In this document: positions 17,525 through 24,304 of the stretch, one piece after another
How the letters are laid out: every line of letters begins with the position of its first letter
How positions within the stretch are numbered: the first letter of the stretch is position 1
NCBI RefSeq assembly: GCF_016508255.1
Contig: NZ_JADVKT010000002.1
Span: forward strand, 1 to 64,000
From: Acinetobacter calcoaceticus
GTDB lineage: Bacteria; Pseudomonadota; Gammaproteobacteria; Pseudomonadales; Moraxellaceae
DNA: 64,000 nt
Reading direction: 5' to 3'
Translations under genes and position numbers: made by a program
The notes under the pieces: generated by a model
Databases searched by the model: none
Told to the model about the DNA's origin: nothing
What the model saw: only the letters and a program-made list of their open reading frames with translations

Positions 17525-17980
17525 ATGGTACGTTCGAATTTAGTTCAAAAAAAAGTAGAAGATGAGCCTAAGTTAAGTTACATGATTGCTCGTGTTGACC
17601 GAATTATTAGTAAACATTTAACAGAACATTTAAAAGAGCTTGAAATAACCTTACCGCAATTTACTGCACTTTCTGTTTTAGCTTCAAAAAGTAATGTATC
17701 CAATGCCAAACTTGCTGAGCGGTCTTTCATTAAGCCGCAATCTGCTAACAAAATCTTGCAAGATTTACTGGTGAATGGCTGGATTGAGAAAAAACCTGAC
17801 CCTACGCATGGCCGCCGTATTTTAATTACACTGACCGAAAGCGGCGTGGAAAAACTTGATAAATGCAATGAAGTTGTTTTAAAGATTGAAGAGAAAATGC
17901 TGGAAGGCATTGATATCAATTTGGCTTATTTAATTCGTAATAACCTCGATATTATGGTGAATAATCTGAAAGGCTTTTAA
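17525..17980 (+). CDS. hcaR: MarR-family repressor of hydroxycinnamate genes
   Basis: A 151-residue MarR/SlyA-type regulator with a winged helix: LTLPQFTALSVLAS-like helix (here ITLPQFTALSVLA), NAKLAERSFIKPQSANKILQ as recognition region, and wing KKPDPTHGRRILITLTESG. In A. baylyi HcaR represses the hca genes, and hydroxycinnamoyl-CoA thioesters relieve this. The gene location, directly after hcaK and facing away from hcaA, matches. Binding to the paired 18-bp sites at 16013-16030 and 16137-16154 is predicted. AAAGG precedes the ATG by a few bases. Confidence 0.87.
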   Translation: MVRSNLVQKKVEDEPKLSYMIARVDRIISKHLTEHLKELEITLPQFTALSVLASKSNVSNAKLAERSFIKPQSANKILQDLLVNGWIEKKPDPTHGRRILITLTESGVEKLDKCNEVVLKIEEKMLEGIDINLAYLIRNNLDIMVNNLKGF

Positions 17981-18103
17981 GCGAACATTGTTGGCAAATT
18001 ATTTTTTTAAAGTCTACAGTCATGCTTAAGCACTGATTCACACAGAAAATTTATTTCATTTTGCAAATGAACTTGCTAGCATCGAAGTGACGTTTTTGGT
18101 GAT

Positions 18104-18796
18104 GTGTGGCAGCAAATGTCTTCAGGACAACAAGTTTTACTTAAACTAAGAAAAATGATTATTTCAGGGGAACTTGAAGGCGGTGCCAGAATTGCCGAAA
18201 TTCCGACTGCTGAGTTACTTGGTGTTTCAAGGCAGCCTGTTCGTATTGCCTTTCGGTTGCTCGAGCAAGAAGGCCTCCTCATTAAAAAACCAACCCGTGG
18301 TTATACGGTTCGTGAAATTTCAGAACAACTGGTGCATGATGCGCTCGAAGTACGAGGTGTGCTGGAAGGTTTGGCTGCAAAAACTTTGGCAGAACAAGGT
18401 TTAAGCGAAGAGCAGAAAAAGACGCTACAACATTGCATTCAAGAAACTGAAAAACTCTTTAATGATAAAGACGAGTTTGGCGATGCTGAACTAGAGCGTT
18501 ATCACCATTTTAATGTCATTTTTCATGACACGATTATTGAAGGTGCTCAAAACGTCGCACTTATACAAGCCTTAGCGAAAAACAATCAATTACCGATGGC
18601 TTCTGCTCAAGCGATTACCTATGACCAGAACCAAGCTTTGTCAGAATATCGCCGGTTGCACTATGCACATTTGCAGCATTGTTCGATTTTTGATGCATTG
18701 GTACATCGCCAGGCAGGGCGTGCAGAAACCTTAATGCGTGAACACAGTAGTGTAGTGATTTTGGGTGAAACACTAAGAAATGTTCTCAGCGTTTAA
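18104..18796 (+). CDS. vanR: GntR/FadR-type regulator of vanillate genes
   Basis: A 230-residue GntR-family protein: an N-terminal winged helix (about residues 5-75, with GARIAEIPTAELLGVSRQPV and LEQEGLLIKKPTRGYTVREI) and a C-terminal FCD ligand domain (HDALEVRGVLEGLAAK; HFNVIFHDTIIEGA; MREHS). VanR of this type represses vanAB and is released by vanillate. The expected operator ATTGGATCCAAT is found exactly before vanA. The frame starts with GTG 18104; ATG 18116 is an equally possible start, and neither has a clear ribosome site. It converges on vanB across a hairpin. Confidence 0.82.
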   Translation: MWQQMSSGQQVLLKLRKMIISGELEGGARIAEIPTAELLGVSRQPVRIAFRLLEQEGLLIKKPTRGYTVREISEQLVHDALEVRGVLEGLAAKTLAEQGLSEEQKKTLQHCIQETEKLFNDKDEFGDAELERYHHFNVIFHDTIIEGAQNVALIQALAKNNQLPMASAQAITYDQNQALSEYRRLHYAHLQHCSIFDALVHRQAGRAETLMREHSSVVILGETLRNVLSV

Positions 18797-18805
18797 TGTG
18801 AAATG

Positions 18806-18834
18806 AGTTCCTTTATTTATTGAATAAAGGAACT
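18806..18834. terminator. Hairpin between converging vanR and vanB
   Basis: Twelve-bp perfect stem 18806-18817 / 18823-18834 with a 5-base loop, six bases before the vanB stop. It has no long T run, but its position suits shared termination. Confidence 0.55.
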
Positions 18835-18840
18835 TGAGAA

Positions 18841-19785
18841 TTAAAGCTCAATCACAAGATTTTTAGTTTTTGCACGAGAACAGCAGGGCGTAAACTGGTC
18901 GTTCAAAGCATGTTCTTCATCGGTCATAAATATATCTCGATGATCAGGCGTACCCTCTACAACACGGGTAATACACGTGCCGCAAATACCTTGTTCACAT
19001 GAAACAGGAATATCAAAACCATTTGCAATTAATGCTTCAGTGGCGGTTTGTTCTGGCAATACTTCAATTCGTCGACCCGTACCTTTAACTTCAATCGTGA
19101 AAGCTTCATTGCTTGAAGTATCTGCTTTTTGCGCGACAAAATGTTCTTGATGTAACTGTTCATTGTGCCAGCTCGCTTGTTCGGCTGAGCTCATGACAAA
19201 CTGCATAAATCCTGTCGGACCGCATACATATAAGTGTCTATCTGGTGAACTCTGACCTAAAACCTCTGCCATATTACATTCGGTATCTGGTTGGTCTTGA
19301 ATGTGAAAATGGACTTGGTCACCAAAATGCTCGGTTAAATTGCCATAGAAAGCGATCATTTCATGACTACGAACAAAGTAGTGCAATTCGAAAGGAATAT
19401 TGGCGAACTTAAGTCGATACGCCATCGATAAAATAGGGGTAATACCAATACCACCAGCAAATAAAACAGCCTGTTTGGTTTGTGGGTGAATCTCAAATAA
19501 ATTACGCGGTTCACCAATCTTTAAATGGTCACCTTCACGATATTCTGTGTGGATGCAACGTGAGCCACCGCGTGAATTGGCATCATGTAAAACACCAATT
19601 ACATAGCGATGCTTTTCACTGCAGCAGTTTGAAAGGGAATATTGACGGGTTAGGCCATTTTTAAGATGTACATCAATATGTGAGCCTGCTTCAAAACTCG
19701 GTAGCTCTGTACCATTTGCCGAGACCAATTCAAAAGCACGAATGGTCGGGGTAAGCTGGTGAATTTTTTGAATAATAACGTCCAT
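18841..19785 (-). CDS. vanB: Vanillate O-demethylase, reductase subunit
   Basis: A 314-residue ferredoxin-NAD(P) reductase that passes electrons from NAD(P)H to VanA. The N-terminal flavin domain contains RQYSLSN (47-53), then the pyridine-nucleotide domain LFAGGIGITPILSM and VCGPTGFM. At the C terminus is a plant-type [2Fe-2S] ferredoxin domain with Cys263, Cys268, Cys271 and Cys301 (CEQGICGTC and TPCCSRA). GGAG lies 7 bases before the ATG. It is 12 bases after vanA, so the two subunits are one transcriptional unit. Related reductases serve phthalate and other dioxygenases; the van context fixes the name. Confidence 0.92.
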   Translation of the reverse strand: MDVIIQKIHQLTPTIRAFELVSANGTELPSFEAGSHIDVHLKNGLTRQYSLSNCCSEKHRYVIGVLHDANSRGGSRCIHTEYREGDHLKIGEPRNLFEIHPQTKQAVLFAGGIGITPILSMAYRLKFANIPFELHYFVRSHEMIAFYGNLTEHFGDQVHFHIQDQPDTECNMAEVLGQSSPDRHLYVCGPTGFMQFVMSSAEQASWHNEQLHQEHFVAQKADTSSNEAFTIEVKGTGRRIEVLPEQTATEALIANGFDIPVSCEQGICGTCITRVVEGTPDHRDIFMTDEEHALNDQFTPCCSRAKTKNLVIEL

Positions 19786-19797
19786 GTTTACTCTCCT

Positions 19798-20874
19798 TTA
19801 AATAATCCGAATGTTTGGAAACTTCTGTGCGGACGTTTCAGGAGGCGTTTTATTTTCTTCGGCAAGTAGTCGCTCAATTACCTTACGGGACTGTACACCG
19901 CCTGAGTCGATGTTGAGCATTAGTAACTTGCGATGTGGATTGTTTAAAATATTTTGCTGCTGTTGTTCCAACATTTCTAAATCTTCAGTAAAGATTTTGC
20001 CTTGGCCTTCACGAATTTGATCGGTAAGTTCGGCATTATCAGGCTGGAAGTTACGCGCCATTCCCCAGAAATACCAGTGTGAGGTTTCAGTTTCTGGTGT
20101 AATAAAATCAACCACAATTGAAGAAACTTTTTTGTCATTTGGTGCGTTATAACCACCATGTCTCGCATGTGCGACACCCACTTCAATATGCACATTACTT
20201 GGCGCAAAGAAGTGACAACGTTGCCAACGATCCACAGGTACGTCATCTGCCAAGTGATTGCCGCGAAGAGCCATTTGCCAAAATGGAGGTGCGATCACAT
20301 TTTCCATATAGCGTTCGGTAATGACATGGTCGCCGTCAACTTTAGTGACTGGTAATGATTCATCAATTTCTTTTTGCCCAATGCTACTTGAATGAACATA
20401 GGTCTCGTGGGTTAAATCCATCAGGTTATCGACCATCAAGCGATAATCACATTGAATATGAAACAGGCCTCCGCCATAGCTCCATTCTGGGTGATCTGCC
20501 CATTCTAAAGTTGGCAGTTTTGCCTCATCTGCTAAAGCTTTTTCGCCCGGCCATATCCAAATAAAACCGAACTTCTCAACAACTGCATATGCTTTGTTGC
20601 AAGGGAAACCGTTTACACGTTGAGCTGGCATTGAAACAGTTTTTCCATCACAGCCCATGACTAAACCATGATAACCACAGACAAGATTGCCATCTTCTAC
20701 ATAACCTAATGAAAGTGGTGCACCACGATGGGGACAAAAATCTTCAACGGCTGCAACTTGATTTTCTTTGCCACGATAAAAAACAATTTTTTCACCACAA
20801 ATAGTGCGACCTAATGGTTTGTCTTGGATTTCTTCTGGGCGGCAGGCAACATACCAAGCATTTTTAATAAACAT
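19798..20874 (-). CDS. vanA: Vanillate O-demethylase, oxygenase subunit
   Basis: A 358-residue Rieske non-haem iron oxygenase that demethylates vanillate to protocatechuate and formaldehyde. The Rieske cluster ligands are Cys47-x-His49 and Cys66-x2-His69 (CPHRGAPLSLGY...LVCGYHG). The mononuclear iron site DNLMDLTHETYVH supplies His154 and His159 with the bridging Asp151. AAGGAG precedes ATG 20874. The promoter carries a perfect VanR operator. Its product leads to the beta-ketoadipate pathway, whose pca genes are not in this window. Confidence 0.94.
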   Translation of the reverse strand: MFIKNAWYVACRPEEIQDKPLGRTICGEKIVFYRGKENQVAAVEDFCPHRGAPLSLGYVEDGNLVCGYHGLVMGCDGKTVSMPAQRVNGFPCNKAYAVVEKFGFIWIWPGEKALADEAKLPTLEWADHPEWSYGGGLFHIQCDYRLMVDNLMDLTHETYVHSSSIGQKEIDESLPVTKVDGDHVITERYMENVIAPPFWQMALRGNHLADDVPVDRWQRCHFFAPSNVHIEVGVAHARHGGYNAPNDKKVSSIVVDFITPETETSHWYFWGMARNFQPDNAELTDQIREGQGKIFTEDLEMLEQQQQNILNNPHRKLLMLNIDSGGVQSRKVIERLLAEENKTPPETSAQKFPNIRII

Positions 20875-20895
20875 TGTGACGACTCCTTATCACTT

Positions 20896-20933
20896 ATTGG
20901 ATCCAATTTATAATAAATAAAAATATTGGTCAA
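20896..20933 (-). promoter_or_regulatory. vanA promoter and VanR operator
   Basis: On the minus strand TTGACC (20933-20928) and TAAATT (20910-20905) are 17 bases apart. The perfect palindrome ATTGGATCCAAT (20896-20907) overlaps the -10 end. The same 12-mer is, as I recall it, the VanR operator of Caulobacter. It ends 22 bases before the vanA start. Confidence 0.8.
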
Positions 20934-21060
20934 TTGATAAGCAGTATATTTTTAAAAAAATATTGTTCTTTAAAATTGGTTGTTTTGTATGTTTTTTAAG
21001 TGTTGTTGAAGGTTTTTTTATTTCTTTTATGTTTTAGGGCGAAATCCTTTCTGGTTTTTA

Positions 21061-21072
21061 TTTGGATCTATA
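21061..21072. promoter_or_regulatory. Weak VanR half-type site
   Basis: TTTGGATCTATA shares the left half (TTTGGATC) with the stronger sites but has a degenerate right half. It lies mid-way in the vanA-vanK gap. Confidence 0.35.
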
Positions 21073-21139
21073 GAAATGTAGTTGAAAGCTGAATTGGGGT
21101 TAGGATTTGGAATTGCGTAATTGAAAATGGATAATATTT

Positions 21140-21151
21140 TATGGATCCATA
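21140..21151. promoter_or_regulatory. VanR-like palindrome
   Basis: TATGGATCCATA is a perfect 12-bp palindrome sharing the GGATCC core with the vanA operator. Confidence 0.5.
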
Positions 21152-21242
21152 TTTTTTTATAAGATAATTTTTAATAAATTATAAATATATTTTTCATAAT
21201 GTTATTTATTGAATAACTAAAATTTAAAAATATTGTTGATTT

Positions 21243-21254
21243 TTTGGATCCAAA
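21243..21254. promoter_or_regulatory. VanR operator before vanK
   Basis: TTTGGATCCAAA is a perfect 12-bp palindrome and differs from the vanA operator only at the outer bases. TTGTTG (21233-21238) and TATTCA (21255-21260) flank it 16 bases apart and may be the vanK promoter. The vanA-vanK gap of about 520 bases holds no gene besides these sites. Confidence 0.7.
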
Positions 21255-21393
21255 TATTCAGTATAGAAAAAGAGCAGGATGCTCAAAAACAAATATTCCT
21301 CTAGGTCATTATGGATACGGATATACATAACCACCCAATTGCTCTTATCAGCAATGTCGTATGTATCTCTTATCCACATTGGGAGATACACAA

Positions 21394-22740
21394 ATGGAAA
21401 GAGACGTTCTAGGTGAGATCAATCAAAACAACATGAGCCGTTATCAATGGTTCGTCATTTTGATCTGTATTTGTCTCAATATTATTGATGGCTTTGATGT
21501 GATGGTAATGGCGTTTACTACGCCATCAGTGTCGGCAGAATGGTCGCTTTCAGGGGCGCAAATTGGTCTGCTGCTCAGTTCAGGTCTTTTTGGAATGGCT
21601 GCCGGTTCCATTTTTCTAGCGCCTTTAGCCGATAAAATTGGTCGCCGTTTACTCATCTTAGTTTGTCTTGTCATTGCAGGCCTGAGCATGTTGGGGTGTG
21701 CTTTAGTACAAAGCCAGGGCATGTTGGCTGCACTTCGGTTTATTACTGGAATTGGTGTGGGCGGGATTCTTGCCAGCAGTAATGTATTGGCGAGTGAATA
21801 TGCAAATGCTCGCTGGCGAAGCCTTGCGGTTAGCTTAATGTCTACAGGCTATGGAATCGGTGCGACACTCGGTGGGGTATTGTCGTTGGCACTTATCGAG
21901 CATTTAGGTTGGCGCTCAATCTTTTTAGCAGGTGGGGTTACCACTATTACAATGCTACTGATTAGCGTCTGGTTATTACCTGAATCTTTAGATTACTTAT
22001 TGGCAAAACGACCACAGCAGGCTCTAGAAAGAGTTAATAAAACTGTCACTCGTATGGGGCTTGAAGTATTACCAACTCTACCTCGTTATGAAAAAATCAA
22101 CACACAAAATGGCAGTGAACTGAGCAAATTATTTGCAGGGCAATTGGGGTTTCAAACACTTTGTCTTTGGTTTGCATTCTTTTTAGTGATGTTTGGCTTT
22201 TACTTTGTCATGAGCTGGACGCCAAAAATTCTTATTTCAATGGGAATGTCACCACACCAAGGCGTAAGTACCGGCATTTTAATTAGTATTGGCGGGATTT
22301 TCGGTGCAGCCATTATTGGTCTACTCGCATCACGCATGAAAATCTTCTATGCCTTAAGCCTATTTCTAGGGCTAACATCTGCATGTGTTTTCCTATTTGT
22401 TGCAGTTTCTGCTCAAGTGAGTGTCGCACTCATGGTGGGGTTATTACTTGGTACACTCATTAATGGTTGTGTAGCAGGTTTATATTCGATTTCTCCAACA
22501 ATTTACAATGCTGAAATTCGTAGTCGCGGTGTGGGCTATGCGATCGGCTTTGGTCGGATTGGGGCAATTTTATCGCCAACGGTTGCAGGTATCTTTCTTG
22601 ATAAAGGCATTGGTCCCGCAACGCTTTATGCCTATTACGGTGTGGTCTTTATTTTGGCTATTTTCCTGATTTTAAGTTTGGGCAACGCTTTTTACCGAAG
22701 TAAGAAAGAACCAAGCTATTCACTTAAAACAGCACCTTAA
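21394..22740 (+). CDS. vanK: MFS vanillate/protocatechuate-type transporter
   Basis: A 448-residue aromatic acid:H+ symporter (MFS, 12 helices) with the family marks NIIDGFDVMVMAFTTPSV in helix 1, FLAPLADKIGRRLLI in the 2-3 loop, and RSRGVGYAIGFGRIGAILSP in the second half. VanK imports vanillate and protocatechuate in Acinetobacter. ATG 21394 is chosen because GGAG lies 9 bases upstream; the frame is open to an ATG at 21361. The gene is divergent from vanA across VanR palindromes and is followed after 31 bases by vanP, forming a two-gene uptake operon. Confidence 0.87.
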   Translation: MERDVLGEINQNNMSRYQWFVILICICLNIIDGFDVMVMAFTTPSVSAEWSLSGAQIGLLLSSGLFGMAAGSIFLAPLADKIGRRLLILVCLVIAGLSMLGCALVQSQGMLAALRFITGIGVGGILASSNVLASEYANARWRSLAVSLMSTGYGIGATLGGVLSLALIEHLGWRSIFLAGGVTTITMLLISVWLLPESLDYLLAKRPQQALERVNKTVTRMGLEVLPTLPRYEKINTQNGSELSKLFAGQLGFQTLCLWFAFFLVMFGFYFVMSWTPKILISMGMSPHQGVSTGILISIGGIFGAAIIGLLASRMKIFYALSLFLGLTSACVFLFVAVSAQVSVALMVGLLLGTLINGCVAGLYSISPTIYNAEIRSRGVGYAIGFGRIGAILSPTVAGIFLDKGIGPATLYAYYGVVFILAIFLILSLGNAFYRSKKEPSYSLKTAP

Positions 22741-22771
22741 GTTATTAAAAATTAAATAGTTGAGATAAAAA

Positions 22772-24052
22772 ATGAAAAAGACACCATTATGGGTGGGGGT
22801 ATGCTTGTGCCCATTATTTAGTCAAGTTGTGCATGCCGATTTTATTGCAGACAGTAAAGCTGAGCTGACACTGCGTAATTTTTACTTTGACCGAGACTAT
22901 AAAAAAGATCCATATCCTTATACCGCTGCCAGAGATTGGGCACAGGGTCTCATTTTTAAAGGACAGTCAGGTTATACCGAAGGTACAGTTGGTTTCGGTG
23001 TTGATGTACTGGCAATGGCAGGTTTTAACCTGATGGGAAGCCGCGCCGATGACTATGCGCGTAGTAGCTTATTACCAGTGAATCCTGACAACTCGCGTGA
23101 TGATTATTATGGGAAAATTGGTATTACAGGAAAGGCTAAATTTAGAAAAAATGAGCTTTTTGTGGGGGATCTGATTCCACAATTACCAACCATTTTTTCA
23201 TCACCAGCGCGTTTATTTCCCCAGACTTATCGCGGTATCCGCTTTGTGTCAAATGAAATTCCAAATCTTCAATTAGAGGGATTTTATGTCGACGAAGTGC
23301 GGCAGCGTGATTCCATTCGTTATACCGACGTTGGAACAGACAATATCAATCATCGTTTTGACAAAGCGGCAACTACCGATTCTTTTTATACATTAGGTGG
23401 AAGTTATCAGTTAAAGGACTATCGTCTACGGGCTTATCATGCTGAACTCAAAGACATTTACCAGCAACAATTTTTAGGCTTTAACGGGAAACAACCTTTA
23501 AATGATCAGCTTAATTTTTTAAGTGATGTACGTTTTTTTAATAGTAAAGAAACTGGAAGTAAAAAAATAGGAGAGGTCGATAACCGCCATATTGGTGGCT
23601 TATTTGGTTTGAACTATCAAAACCATACGGTTTCTTTGGGCTACATGCAGTCGTTTGGGTCAACAGGTCTGCCATTTTTGTCGGGAACAGAAAGTCCGGT
23701 GGTGCTTGATTTTATGAGTTCGGACTATTCAAATAAAGATGAAAAAGTCTACTCGATTCGTTACGAATATGATTTCAAAAATGCGCGACTAGGGGATGTT
23801 TCATTAAATGGACTGCGCTTTATGACCCGCTATGCAAAAGGGGAAGATATTGATTTATTGCAATATGGCGATCAGCGTTTTAAAGAAGAGTCGATGGAAT
23901 TTGATTTGGGCTATAAAATTCCAGAAGGTAAGTTAAAAGGTTTGGGAATGCGAGCTCGGTTTTCTCACTATCGTAATGATATGCCTACCAATATGACTTT
24001 TCACTCGGCAAATGAAACGCGGTTGAATGTTGATTACACCTTTAAATTTTAA
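22772..24052 (+). CDS. vanP: OprD-family porin for vanillate
   Basis: A 426-residue outer-membrane porin. A signal peptide runs to about VVHA-DF, and the mature protein begins with the same ELTLRNFYFDRDY block as HcaE, followed by SGYTEGTVGFGVDVLA and SPARLFPQTYRGI. It ends with the beta strand LNVDYTFKF and its terminal Phe, a recognised outer-membrane insertion signal. Its place after vanK and under VanR control points to vanillate or related aromatic acids as cargo. A 13-bp hairpin 28 bases after the stop ends the unit. Confidence 0.85.
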   Translation: MKKTPLWVGVCLCPLFSQVVHADFIADSKAELTLRNFYFDRDYKKDPYPYTAARDWAQGLIFKGQSGYTEGTVGFGVDVLAMAGFNLMGSRADDYARSSLLPVNPDNSRDDYYGKIGITGKAKFRKNELFVGDLIPQLPTIFSSPARLFPQTYRGIRFVSNEIPNLQLEGFYVDEVRQRDSIRYTDVGTDNINHRFDKAATTDSFYTLGGSYQLKDYRLRAYHAELKDIYQQQFLGFNGKQPLNDQLNFLSDVRFFNSKETGSKKIGEVDNRHIGGLFGLNYQNHTVSLGYMQSFGSTGLPFLSGTESPVVLDFMSSDYSNKDEKVYSIRYEYDFKNARLGDVSLNGLRFMTRYAKGEDIDLLQYGDQRFKEESMEFDLGYKIPEGKLKGLGMRARFSHYRNDMPTNMTFHSANETRLNVDYTFKF

Positions 24053-24080
24053 TGATCAATATTTAAGTAAATTAAAGACA

Positions 24081-24113
24081 AGTTAAAACATTGTGAGCAG
24101 CAATGTTTTAACT
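24081..24113 (+). terminator. Terminator after vanP
   Basis: Perfect 13-bp stem 24081-24093 / 24101-24113 with a 7-base loop. T residues lie in the right arm and just after. Confidence 0.65.
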
Positions 24114-24117
24114 TTAG

Positions 24118-24146
24118 TTATCAACTTCACAAAATCCCTCTATAAT
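24118..24146 (+). promoter_or_regulatory. Sigma-70-type promoter of the OsmC-YcaO gene
   Basis: TTATCA (24118-24123) and a perfect TATAAT (24141-24146) are 17 bases apart. A start near 24153 would give a leader of about 150 bases. Confidence 0.65.
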
Positions 24147-24158
24147 ACCGCCAATCTT

Positions 24159-24288
24159 ATTAAAGCCAATTGAGTCGTTCATTAAACACATGGCTTTAAT
24201 CTCTCATTTTTTTAAGTCAATTTCTTCGCTGTGATTCGGCTTATTTTTCAATATTTAGAATTTTATGTGTCTGTGCTGACACATAAAA
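24159..24288 (+). promoter_or_regulatory. Structured leader of the OsmC-YcaO gene
   Basis: Two hairpins lie in the leader. The first has a 10-bp stem (24159-24168 / 24191-24200) and is followed by seven T at 24207-24213, so it looks like a conditional terminator. The second has a perfect 11-bp stem (24261-24271 / 24278-24288) that ends just before the AGG ribosome site at about 24295. No known riboswitch class was recognised. Confidence 0.5.
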
Positions 24289-24304
24289 ATATTTAGGTGC
24301 CAGC

